Positions 23,917 to 34,173 of a stretch of DNA of 64,000 nt are shown here, one piece after another. Under the pieces are notes generated by a model. The model had not been told where the DNA came from and did not search any database. It was given only the letters and a program-made list of their open reading frames with translations. Position 1 is the stretch's first letter. The number at the start of each line of letters is the position of its first letter. This DNA comes from Epichloe hybrida (lineage: Eukaryota; Ascomycota; Sordariomycetes; Hypocreales; Clavicipitaceae): the NCBI GenBank assembly GCA_019022495.1, contig JAFEKR010000078.1, positions 1 through 64,000 of the forward strand, given 5' to 3'. The position numbers and the translations under genes were made by a program.

Positions 23917-24271
23917 TGTGATCGAGTTTGCTACTTTCAACGGATCAGCCGCCTAGAGAGGATGCAATGTTCGAAAGTTTTTTTCGGGACGCCGATCCTC
24001 CGAGTTACAGGGAAGAGCACTTGGTCTGGATCGGGCAATCATGATGTAAGCGATTCAGCAGCAGCAAAGCTTCAGCCAATGATGTCGTAGATAATTACTG
24101 GTAATATGTAGCCACGTGATGTCGGGACTTCGAGTCCACGGCGCCTGTGGACGATGCAGACCCACCACCGCCTCATTCACGAAGACCAGGCAATATCCAA
24201 TCCGGCCGCTGCGTGAGAGGGTAAACCTTTGATGTAGAGACCAGAATAATTGATGAAAACAACCGGCGAAA

Positions 24272-26330
24272 ATGGCAGGAAATAGCCATGATTGGAAGCG
24301 TGAGGATGAGGCTGAGGATGAGGATGATCAAGAGCTTGATGAGACGGTAAGAACAACAATCGCGCGCCTGTGCTACAATGCCTCGGCTGACAAACCGTAG
24401 AGCTACAAAGCTCAGAAAGATGCCATCATAATGGCCATCGATGTCAGCGAGTCAATGTTGAAGCCTCCGCCGTCGTCCAACTCAAAGAAGGCGGATCAAG
24501 ACAGCCCCCTTGAGGCGGCTCTCAAATGCGCCTATCATTTAATGGAGCAGCGCATCATCTCCAACCCCAGGGACATGATGGGCATCCTACTCTTTGGAAC
24601 AGAAAAGACCAAGTTTCGCAATGAAGAAAGTGGCCGTGGCGGACCGGGATATCCAAACTGCTACCTCTTCACGGATCTTGACGTGCCGGCCGCCGACGAT
24701 GTCAGGGTGCTGAAGTCTCTTGTCGAGGATGGTGAAGACGATGGCCAAGTTCTGAAGCCATCGAAAGAGCCAGTAATCATGTCCAACGTGCTATTCTGCG
24801 CAAACCAAATATTCACTACCAAGGCTGCCAACTTTGGAAGTCGACGACTCTTCATAATTACTGACAACGACAACCCGCATCCTGCAGACAAGGCAGCGGC
24901 TTCTGCAGCAGCGGTCCGAGCCAAGGACCTTTACGATCTCGGCATCACAATTGATCTCTTTCCCATAACACACGATGGATCCAAATTTGAACTGTCTAAA
25001 TTCTACGATGTGAGTTGCCGCAGTTCCATACAATGGTTTCGTTTTTGTGCTTGGAGCTAATCAGGCCGCTCAGGATATTGTGTACCGAGACCCGATCGCG
25101 GAAGTGAACAATACAGCTGTGCCCTTTTCGAAATCAGGCGATGGGTTATCGCTTCTCAATTCATTAATCTCAAACATCAACTCGAGGCAAACGCCGAAAC
25201 GAGCATTGTTCTCCAACCTTCCTTTTGAAATTGCTCCTGGTCTGCGCATTTCAGTAAAAGGATACAACATTCTTCACAGGCAAACGCCAGCCAGGACATG
25301 CTACATCTGGCTTGACGGCGAGACGCCTCAGATAGCCAGTGGTGAAACGACTAGACTAGCAGAGGACAGCACTAGGACCGTTGAGAAAGGTGAGATAAAG
25401 AAGGCCTACAAATTTGGCGGCGAGTATGTCTACTTCACCCCCGAAGAACAAAAGTCCTTGAAGGATTTCGGGTCTCCCATCATTCGGATCATCGGGTTCA
25501 AATCTCGCAAGCTTTTGCCTATTTGGGCTAGTGTGAAGAAGTCTACGTTCATCTTCCCGAGCGAAGAAGACTATGTTGGCTCCTCACGTGTCTTCACAGC
25601 ACTCTGGCAGAAGCTGATCAAAGACGACAAAGTCGGCCTCGCATGGTGTATTGTCCGGAAGAATGCGCAGCCTATGCTGGCAGCTGTTATCCCGTCTAGA
25701 GAACGTACGAATGAAGATTCTGGGGCACCATATCTTCCTGCCGGACTTTGGTTATACCCTCTGCCCTTTGCAGATGACCTGAGAGACATCAAACCGCCAT
25801 CGAAAGTGACACGAAGCACTGACGAGCTTACCACCAAGATGCGAACGGTTGTTCAGCAGCTGCAACTACCCAGAGCCATGTACAATCCGATGAAGTACCC
25901 GAATCCAGCACTGCAGTGGCATTATCGGATTCTCAAGGCTCTCGCGCTCGAAGAAGAAGTGCCAGAGGAGCCCGATGACGCAACCAAGCCCAAGTCCAAA
26001 GCGATCAGCAAGCGAGCGGGCGGCTACCTGGAGGACTGGTCGGGCAAGCTGGAGCAAGATGCGGGATCCGCCTCGACAGCAAACGAACTGAAGCGCGAGA
26101 CGGATCATGATGAATCCGATCGGCCGACGAAGCAAAGACGTGGGGCATCGGAGAAGCCCAACGCGTCGTCCATGTCGATGGCTGAGCTCAAGGAGGCAAT
26201 TGAAAGCGGCGAAATCAGGAAACTGACAGTGGCTCAGCTTCGAGATGTTGCTGGGTCGAAAGGTATTAGCACTGCAGGGAAGAAGGCAGACATTGCCGAG
26301 AGGATAGAGACGTGGGTTGAGAATTCATAA
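24272..26330 (+). CDS. ku70: Ku70, DNA double-strand-break repair subunit
   Basis: Exons 24272-24346, 24401-25009 and 25074-26330 encode 646 residues, the expected size. An acidic N-terminal stretch (residues 8-24) precedes the Ku vWA-like domain ([16 protein letters not shown], then [11 protein letters not shown] and [14 protein letters not shown]). The Ku beta-barrel starts near residue 275 ([16 protein letters not shown]), with [14 protein letters not shown] and [25 protein letters not shown] in the C-terminal arm. A SAP DNA-binding domain forms the C-terminus (about 595-646; [20 protein letters not shown]). Ku70 binds Ku80 and encircles DNA ends to start non-homologous end joining; it also acts at telomeres. 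All junctions are in phase with standard splice sites. The start codon is 355 bp from that of the divergent ferrochelatase gene. Confidence 0.96.
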
Positions 26331-26758
26331 GGGGTATTTTTCTAGGCGGCAACCACTATCTAGGCTTGGCTTGTGTGTAAAGATATAGAGCATATTTTCC
26401 GTTCTTCCGGCGGGATTTACTTGAACTGTTTTAAATTGCACGGTCATTCATGGGCGTCTTACTTGTGTTGGGTGTTGTCAGTGGTGACGAAAATGAATGA
26501 ATGCAAAAAGTGCAGGTGCGGCGCTGGGACCCACAAGCAGCCAACCGCGTATGTAATCAAATCCCGTCCGAATTTACTCAACACCAACGCGCATTCTTCA
26601 TCCGCACTTCTTCTCAACACACTGCGCAAGCGTCCAGCCAGCGAGCTCCCCGACAGTGAAGCGCCTCTTCATCCTCGCAGTCCGTCAGCCAAGCGGGAGC
26701 GCACTTGCAGAGAAGAGCTCGCCCGTCGGCAGAACCACAGTCGTCCCCATCTTCACCA

Positions 26759-29700
26759 ATGGCCGAGTTTCTAGCCCGCTTTAACTTTGGGGCCCGCGAT
26801 GACTTTGCACCCGACGACGAGGGGGCATGCGCGTCCGTGTCGGAACTGGAGCAACGACTCCGAAGCGTTATAGAGGAGAAGACGACTGAAGTTCGAGCAG
26901 AGCGAGTCAGTATGGCACTTGAAATCGCAGGAACGGCCGAGTTCAGCATCAGTGCGACGCAACTGCAATCACAGGAAGATGACACAAGTAACGTCGACCC
27001 CTCGCTTATGGGAACCGAGCCGATGGAGGTCGAAACGGAGAAGGCACACCAATCGCAAATGTACACCACTCTCGAGGTGCTGAGGTCTCAACCCAGTTCG
27101 AACCCATCAACCCAGCAGGCTGTCGCCGGACTGATCGTTGAAGCGGCGAGCGCAGCCGATTCGAGCTCATGGACACTTCACCAGTCAGAAATGGCGCCGA
27201 GCGGGTGGATGTTCACTTTTCTTTGTGCAGGCTCAACTGCGGTTTGGAAGATGCAGAACCGAGGCAAGGTGAAGTCGGTTGTGGGAGACTATAGCAAAAA
27301 GGATCCAGATCCAGTTCTATTCAGTCGTCCAGCTTTTGACTGTAAAGGGCGGATTACAATCTCATTCCCCAAGAAAGAGCGCAAGATTATAGTCAGATAT
27401 GACCACATGCCACTGCACAAAACAGTCGCCGACCACGTGGAGTTTATGAAACCTCCTCCCATGATTGGACCGCAGAAGCCGAGCAAAGCGACTTTGGCGG
27501 AAGCCGCTAGAAAGGCACAGCAAGAAGCTGCCAAAGCCAGGAGGATTGCCAATCGACAGGCCAAGAGGAAGGAGACCATGGAGGCTACCGCTCAAGATGG
27601 CACCCCGAAACCCAAGAGGAGCAGGAAGAAAAAAGACAAAGAGGTCCAACTTTCGTTGGCAGAACAAGCAAGCAGAGCTCTGGAGGATGCCGATGTCATT
27701 CAACTTCAACAAGCAATCTCTCATGAGAGTCAGCAGAATGGAGGAGGTACTGCTGGACAGGCGGCGACGTCAGCAGCAGCAGCATCAGCAGCAGGAGACC
27801 AACCTCGTCCTGCATCGAAAGCATTGGCCCTCAATGTGTCACCAGAAGAGGCAGCACGACGAATGGATGTCGCTCAGAAGATGCTGACAGAAGCTGGGAT
27901 CAATCATGCCTCACTATCCGCGGATCAGCTGGCCATCTTTGCCAACCAGGCGCCGGATCTTCAGAAGGAATCGCTGAACATGCTCATCACCTACGGGGCA
28001 GAGAGGTTGCAAATCATACATCCGAGCAATAGAGAGAACTCAAACTCTGCGCCACCACCCACCAATACACCTGCCTCGGGCGATAAAGATGGCAATAATG
28101 GGCCAGCAACTACGACGAAGCAGTTGGCGCTAGGTGACGAAACGCCTACAGGGAAGGGAAAGACAAGACCTTTGGGGAAGTCGAGGCTGGCCTGCTTCCA
28201 TTGCAAGAGTTTCAAAGTCAAGGTAAGCCATACATACGTCCGGGATGTTTTGCCATGTTCTTGTTGATACTGTTTATGAAGATGCCGAGCATACCGATGT
28301 TGACATGCACACAACAGTGTCCCAAAGAGCGACCTGTCTGCACGGAGTGCCAGAACTCGGGTCGTATTTGCCAGTATCCGCCACAAGTGTCAAGGAAACG
28401 GAAGACCAAATCGGATGCCGTCGTGACAGAGCATGCCGATGCCGATGCCGATGCCGATGCCAATGCCAATGCCGACGCCGACGCCGATGCCGATGCCGAT
28501 GCTGATGACGAAGACAATGACGCTGAAGCAGATCCGGCTGATACAACGGTGGCGGAAATACATGAAGAAATTGCTTCAGAACAGCACGGCGCCACTCAGA
28601 CACAGCAAGAGCAGGCAAGCACGGATAATCGATACCCAGAAGACCAGTATTCTTCCTACCCTCCGGCTCCCGCAGCTGATATTCCTGCTCCCGCAGCCGA
28701 TATGATTTCCAATACGTCCAGCGACCCTGTTCATGGCGTTCACGAGCGACCATCACAATTACCTTATTTCCAGTCGGCGTCAGGCCTGTCTCTTCCCCAG
28801 CCTGATCCTTTGGATGAAGTACCGCGCTCATTGCTGAACTCTGACCTTGCATTGCCGCAAAGCACAATGTACTACCCTATGTACAATGCTACGGCTTCGG
28901 CTACGACTTCGGCTACGGCTACGGCTACGGCTACGGCTACGGGCACGGGCACAGGCACAGGTTCAGCACCAGCAGCTGCTACGGAATATCGACACGAACG
29001 CGAAGAGGTGTCATTTGAACAGAACACAGTCGGAAACACGATTCACCAGGCCAGACGGGATTCGAATGGTGCCAGGCGCAGCAGCGCCGCCGCATCGCCA
29101 GCGTGGGGTCAAAGCACCAACCTACCAGCTTTGGCAAAGACATCCACGTCGCATATTTCGCCGCCCATAAGGCACGGACTCCCAAAGACGCAGAGCCCTG
29201 ATCAAGTTGCGGCGACACTACACAGGTACCAGATGCAGGATGCCCATCTCTTGGCGCATGCGGCGTCGAATAACCAGCGATACACACCCAACTCAAGCGT
29301 CAAGATGCACCACCACCCCCCGGTCTACCAAACGTCGACCAACAAGTCACCGTTCCAGCCCATGTATAATCCGCGGTCCAAGTCCCAGCAAGGCCACCGG
29401 GGAGCTGAGTCAGTCCCCCAAAGGGCCAGCAGTGCCTTTCAAGTGCCCCCAGACCCCAGCAGCGGCAGCGGCAGCGGCAGCAACAGCAACCTCAACCACA
29501 ATACCAGCAACAATAACAACAACACCTTATCTGGACTGTTATCGACGGGTGGACATGGATCAAATCGACACTCGAGCACCGCGAACTTGTCGAGTGAGCA
29601 ATCCAACAAGATTGGATACAAACCGTATTCTTACCAAAGGAGCGCAAGCAGTGCTCACTACCCTTCGTATCAGTACGATGGCGAGGGCACAACGGCCATG

Positions 29701-29946
29701 ACCATGACTGGTGCATACCAGTCTCTGACAGCACACAGCAGCTCGTGGAGCGATCATCGTGGACAAATCCCCACGAACACTACCAGATCAGGCTATGAGC
29801 AGCAGGCTCACCAAGGCCACCAGCAGCAGCAAGGCCAGAATTGGCAAGGGTTGGGAAATCCTTCACAAAGCGATCATACATCGCAGGGGCAGCAGCGTCA
29901 GGGGTTTGACTGGGGGATGCATGATGGCTGGAACCGAGGTCACTAG
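26759..29946 (+). CDS. large protein with a central Zn2Cys6 cluster (putative transcription factor)
   Basis: Two exons, 26759-28222 and 28318-29946, encode 1030 residues; the first in-frame ATG is 26759. The intron falls inside the zinc cluster: CFHCKSFKVK (479-488) joins to CPKERPVCTECQNSGRIC (489-506), giving exact C-x2-C-x6-C-x6-C-x2-C-x6-C spacing. The cluster is in the middle of the protein instead of near an end, and the first loop (KSFKVK) lacks the usual RxRK. Before it lie a conserved-looking N-terminal half (WTLHQSEMAPSGWMFTFL; ITISFPKKERKIIVRYDHMPLH) and a Lys/Arg-rich helix. After it come an Ala-Asp repeat (about 513-535), an Ala/Thr repeat (about 675-690) and a long Gln/Ser/Asn-rich tail. 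I do not recognise the family by name. It starts 428 bp after KU70 on the same strand. Confidence 0.8.
28434..28505. repeat. in-frame GCCGAT hexanucleotide repeat
   Basis: About twelve GCCGAT-type hexamers encode alternating Ala-Asp (with some Asn) just after the zinc cluster of the gene at 26759-29946, leading into an acidic stretch. Its length is likely to vary between strains. Confidence 0.9.
28889..28968. repeat. in-frame GCTACG/GGCACA repeat
   Basis: A hexanucleotide-type repeat encoding alternating Ala-Thr then Gly-Thr in the tail of the same putative transcription factor. It also yields spurious Leu/Arg-rich frames. Confidence 0.85.
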
Positions 29947-30548
29947 CTTGTCGCTCAAACTGCAGCCGGCCGTAGCTTAGAGGCCTCCACGGACGGGGGA
30001 ATCAAGCGACGCGTCTAATTTTTTTTTATTTTTTTTTTAAAACCCCAAGGATACGGCTTTTGTTATTTCCACCTTCCCTCTTGTCCTTTTTCTACAAGGG
30101 CGATGTTTCATGGGCGCAAACGTTGGAAGGGGCGGGGCGAAAATGTGTACTCGATAATGCATTCGTCAAGCAAGGAAGGCACGACATGTCGAGAGAGAGA
30201 GAACTGGCTCCTTTTTGTTTGGTCATTTGCTGCGCTGTGCCTATTCCCTCCCGTTCCATGAGACCGATAAGAGGATACCATGGCAGCGTAGTTTTTATTC
30301 GTCACTTGTATGAAGATTCATGGTCTGAGAAGAATAGTAAAAAAAGTGGTGTTATTTCATAATCATGCGCGCCATTTTGGGGGGAGGGGGGAGAAAGGGG
30401 CTGCGACGAATACCATGTACGGAGTAAAATGTACATATGTAGACTACATCATCTACTTGATACCTCGGATTTGCAACCAATGCCACACCACACAACATGA
30501 CAAACATGACTGCCCTACGGAGTACATGGCTACATGTACGTACATCAT
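29947..30548. other. convergent intergenic region
   Basis: 3' flanks of the large Zn2Cys6 gene (+) and the PPR-like gene (-). Contains T-runs (30019-30039) and TACGGAGTA motifs at 30418-30426 and 30516-30524. No gene seen. Confidence 0.6.
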
Positions 30549-32393
30549 CTATCTCCCCCCGAGACCGGCCGCCCTCCTCGTTATCCTCATATGCCTCAGC
30601 ACCCTGGACAACTCCCTCCCCGTTTCCTCATCCTTGCCCAATTCATCCACGACAGCCCATATCCTCGCGTCCTCCACCTCGACCGCCTTGCCGAGCAGCA
30701 CCTTGGCCCAGCTTATATTCTCCTTCACGGAACCCCCCTGGTCCCCCCTCGCCTGCGTCACAGCCTGGTTGGCGAATCGGAACGCGAGATCCAACTCCCC
30801 TGCTTCGGCGCAGGCCATGATCAGAGCCTTGTACACGTGAGCGCTTCGAACCGGGTCATCGTCATCGTCCTCGGCGACATGGGCCGTGTAATCTCTGGCC
30901 AGCGACCGAGTCGTCTCCACGCTGTTGCTGTTCAGGATGAGCGTCTGTACCATGGCCGCGTTGGCCTGCTCGCCACACAGCACTGGCACGTCTTTGTACA
31001 GAGCCATGGCGGCTTCCGCGCCCTGCTTCTCGGCCAGGGCTTCCACCACCACGCCTACCGCCTCGACCGGGACGTGCTGCTCCGAGGACGCCAAGCCGCG
31101 TAGGCCTTGCTCCGCGTCGGGAATGAGCGTCGGGTGCCGTCGTAGAGCTTCGTGCACGGCGCGCGTGTTCCCGCGGACGATGCGAATCCCATTCCTCTTC
31201 ATGATGCAGAGCGTGCGAAACGCACCAGCCACGTCGCCGTTGGCAGCGAGCGCCTCCACGACGGCTTCGTAGTGGTACGCCAAGAGTCTTGTTCGCTGGG
31301 AAATCTTGTCAAGGGCCTCGGTGGCAAGGGATGCGTCTCCGTGGCGAGCGGCCGTGGCGAGGACGTTTTCCGCAATCCCGTCCGAGGGTTGGAAGAGCGA
31401 GGTTCTCACGACGCTGTTCCAGGCGAACATGGTTCCCGGGTAGTGGAATGCCTGGCTGGCCACGTCAAGCACGTAGTAAAGAATGCTGGATATGGCCTTG
31501 CTCTCGCTCTCCAGGCTCTTGCGGCGGAACAGCAAGCGGAGCATTTCGTCAATGAAGCCCAGTTTCCCAAAAACCATGATGAAAATGTCATACACCCAGA
31601 TGTCAATGAGAGCTTTCTTGTCCATCATCTCCGTGAGTCGCAGGTACGCTAGCTCGTACTGCTCGTCGCGGAGCAAGCCTAGTAGCACACTCTGCTTTGC
31701 TCTCGTGTCAATGGTGAACCAGAACTCCTGCATGATGCCGAGGATTTCTTGGCGGAGGGTGTAGTCGGGGTGGTTGGCCAGCGCGGCCAGCGCGGACTGA
31801 CACATGTCCGATGTAGGCTTGATGTTCTGCGACGCCATGTCGTCCAGCAGCTTGCGGATGCCCTTGGCCGATCCTTGCGGGTCGACCATGGCGTCCATCA
31901 TGCATTCGTAGATGAAGGGGCTTGGGCGTTGGCCTCGCTCCGAGAGCACGTGCCGGACCAGAAGAATTATACGGCTGTGGCGGTCGATCTCTTGGCCGTG
32001 GAAATGCCATCCCCGGGGTTGGCGCATCGTCAGGAGGGCCGACATGATGTCGTCAGGGGAGGCTCGACGCAACGTTTCCTCGGAAGGAGGTGTCGGTGTC
32101 AGTAGGTGCTCGTCTCGCGGGACACCATTCTTGGGTGTTGTGTTACGCGTGAAACTGCTCCATGTTGATGTTCCCGTCTCCGATGTCTCCGATGTCTCCG
32201 ATGAAGAACGAGTCGTAATCAATCGTCTTTCGGGCAAATGAAGGCACGCGGCGCTCGATTGTGCCGTACGCTGAGCTATCTTTCTCGCCAAAGGCCTCGA
32301 GCTCTCTGCACCCTGATGACGCAGAACCAGCCTGTCCAAACCTGGGCACAAGCAGCGCCAGAGGCCATCGTATGCAATTGGACTAATTCGCAT
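30549..32393 (-). CDS. pentatricopeptide-repeat-like mitochondrial protein
   Basis: Single exon, 614 residues. The N-terminus is rich in Arg, Ser and Ala and nearly free of acidic residues for about 60 positions (RISPIAYDGLWRCLCPGLDRL, RRLITTRSSSETS), consistent with a mitochondrial targeting sequence. From about residue 150 on the protein is all-helical, with repeated pairs of roughly 35 residues containing PPR-like motifs: PFIYECMMDAM, IKPTSDMCQSALAAL, IDIWVYDIFIMVFGKLGFIDEML, LAYHYEAVVEALAANGDVAGAFRTLCIMKRNGI and VYKALIMACAEAGELDLAFRF. Fungal proteins of this layout are typically mitochondrial RNA-binding factors for transcript maturation or translation. The specific target and orthology cannot be told from the sequence. 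Divergent from LSM4, with 420 bp between start codons. Confidence 0.75.
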   Translation of the reverse strand: MRISPIAYDGLWRCLCPGLDRLVLRHQGAESSRPLARKIAQRTAQSSAACLHLPERRLITTRSSSETSETSETGTSTWSSFTRNTTPKNGVPRDEHLLTPTPPSEETLRRASPDDIMSALLTMRQPRGWHFHGQEIDRHSRIILLVRHVLSERGQRPSPFIYECMMDAMVDPQGSAKGIRKLLDDMASQNIKPTSDMCQSALAALANHPDYTLRQEILGIMQEFWFTIDTRAKQSVLLGLLRDEQYELAYLRLTEMMDKKALIDIWVYDIFIMVFGKLGFIDEMLRLLFRRKSLESESKAISSILYYVLDVASQAFHYPGTMFAWNSVVRTSLFQPSDGIAENVLATAARHGDASLATEALDKISQRTRLLAYHYEAVVEALAANGDVAGAFRTLCIMKRNGIRIVRGNTRAVHEALRRHPTLIPDAEQGLRGLASSEQHVPVEAVGVVVEALAEKQGAEAAMALYKDVPVLCGEQANAAMVQTLILNSNSVETTRSLARDYTAHVAEDDDDDPVRSAHVYKALIMACAEAGELDLAFRFANQAVTQARGDQGGSVKENISWAKVLLGKAVEVEDARIWAVVDELGKDEETGRELSRVLRHMRITRRAAGLGGR

Positions 32394-32813
32394 GCTGGCC
32401 CATTACTGCGCTCGTCGCGGATCCGATGAGAAGAATCAGAGGTTGAAAAGCACCCTTACCTCCCTCCCTCTGCTTCTCTCTCGACGTTGTTGGTTTCAAT
32501 TTCAATCCGTTGTTAAGCTGAGCCCAGCCCCCAGCTCCCAGGTTGATTTGTTTCCGACATCCCATAAAGCGGGGCGATGCACTTGGCGGGGCGCGCAAAC
32601 CACAACCGCACCCACCAGCCAGTGAGTGGTTCACACGCACCTCACCCAACAAGGGCCTTTGACCTCACCCAAGTCCCAAGAGCTCCGGAGCCTCGCCATA
32701 GATTCCCGACCAGCGTCATTGCGATAATACCCTTCCCGCACTAAAGAAAAAAAGCACCCTTTTCGACGAGACGCAAAACACGTTTGTCGCCGGTGTGCAG
32801 TCCAGCCGCACCC

Positions 32814-33498
32814 ATGGTTCGTCCTTCCCCTCCCCTCCTCCCGCGCGAAGCCATGTCCACCTCCAAGAATTAATTATCTGGGGGGACCGAGCCACGAAAC
32901 GGAACCAAACCAAACATCTCGCAATCAGCTAACACAACACAAAACAGTTACCCCTCAGCCTTCTTAACGCCGCCCAAGGGCACCCCATGCTCGTGGAGCT
33001 CAAGAATGGCGAAACCCTCAACGGCCATCTCATCCAGTGCGATACATGGATGAACCTCACCTTGCGGGAAGTCGTGCAAACCAGTCCAGTACGTTGATAT
33101 CAACTCCACCATAGGCCACGATCAGAGTTAACATCCTTCAGGGAGGTGACAAGTTCGTCCGATTAAAAGAAGCCTACGTCAAAGGAAACAACGTACGACC
33201 CTCCCCCCTTTACAAAATCACCCAGTGGATAGCCACCCGTTTTCAAAACGACCCGCCGTGAACAAAGTAGACGGAATACTAATACACATCATAGATCAAG
33301 TACCTACGCGTCGACAACGACATCATCGAACAAGTCAGCGAATCTCAAAAGGGACAACAAAACTTTAGAGGCGGACGAGGCGGCCACGGCCAATCAAGAG
33401 GGGATCACCACGGGCACGGCGCCCGCGGAGGTGGTGATAGGGGAAGAGGAGGACGGGGAGGCGGGAGGGGCGGGAGGGGACGAGGGCGCGCCCAATAA
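32814..33498 (+). CDS. LSM4: U6 snRNA-associated Sm-like protein LSm4
   Basis: Four exons are proposed: 32814-32816 (only the ATG), 32948-33088, 33142-33192 and 33295-33498, giving 132 residues. Exon 2 reads [21 protein letters not shown] and continues through the Sm1 motif ([22 protein letters not shown]). Exon 3 is [17 protein letters not shown] and exon 4 starts [14 protein letters not shown] (Sm2). The tail is a Gly/Arg-rich RGG region, as in LSm4 of other eukaryotes. LSm4 belongs to the LSm1-7 ring for mRNA decapping and the LSm2-8 ring on U6 snRNA. The ATG-only exon is inferred because LSm4 proteins begin M-LPL and no other in-frame ATG precedes LPL. Intron 1 (131 bp) has a GTTCGT donor and a GCTAAC branch point. 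Confidence 0.9.
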
Positions 33499-34173
33499 GC
33501 GAATGAGGCACGTAAATGGGACATGTAAAACGGGTGTGGTTGGTCCTGAATACCCTTGACGGAGAGCGGTCCCCCCATGTGGAAATTCGAGGCCCGGCTT
33601 TATCAAGTTCTTCCTCCCTTGAATGACACGGATCTGGGGGCAAGTGAGGACGGCGGCGTAGATGATGCGACAGGGCAGGCCAAAGAACCGCGGCGGATGA
33701 AACGGCCATACCAAATCGCCAGCTTCTGACGTGCAGAGTAATGGCAAGCACGGGACGTCTACATCGAAAACAGCACCAGGACCACATGGGTACGGAGGCG
33801 GGGGCGGAGAGGTTTGAAGAGTGTACTTGTAGAGTTTGACAGACAAGGAAAATAAGACGCAAAGGAAGCCATGAAACACAGCTGTGCATGAATAAAGAAA
33901 AAATCTTGGCTCGTTTTACATTGAAACTGCGTTAATTGTTCTGTTCTGAGGTGTATGTTTCTTTTTGACCCAGTGTTGGCGTGTTTGTTCAAATACATTC
34001 ATCCTCCCGATTCGATTGCCCTGAAAAACACCACCCACTTTTACAACAGGGACAAGAATATTCCAACTCCAACACGCATTTGTTCTTATGCGTCTGTCAG
34101 AATCAGAATCATGATACCAAAAACCACAACCGCCCCGCTCGACCTTTCTTTTTTCTTTTTTTCTTTTTTTCTT
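33499..34173. other. convergent intergenic region
   Basis: 3' flanks of LSM4 (+) and FAS2 (-). A T/C-rich tract at 34145-34175 adjoins the FAS2 stop. No gene seen; the minus-strand open frames at 33365-33889 overlap the LSM4 RGG exon and are Pro/Ser-rich shadows. Confidence 0.65.

Noticed and set aside
26705..26758. 18-codon N-terminal extension of the large Zn2Cys6 protein
   Set aside because: It would start at TTG; the first ATG is at 26759. Likewise the bZIP-like protein's apparent start at 54777 is GTG, so 54771 is used.
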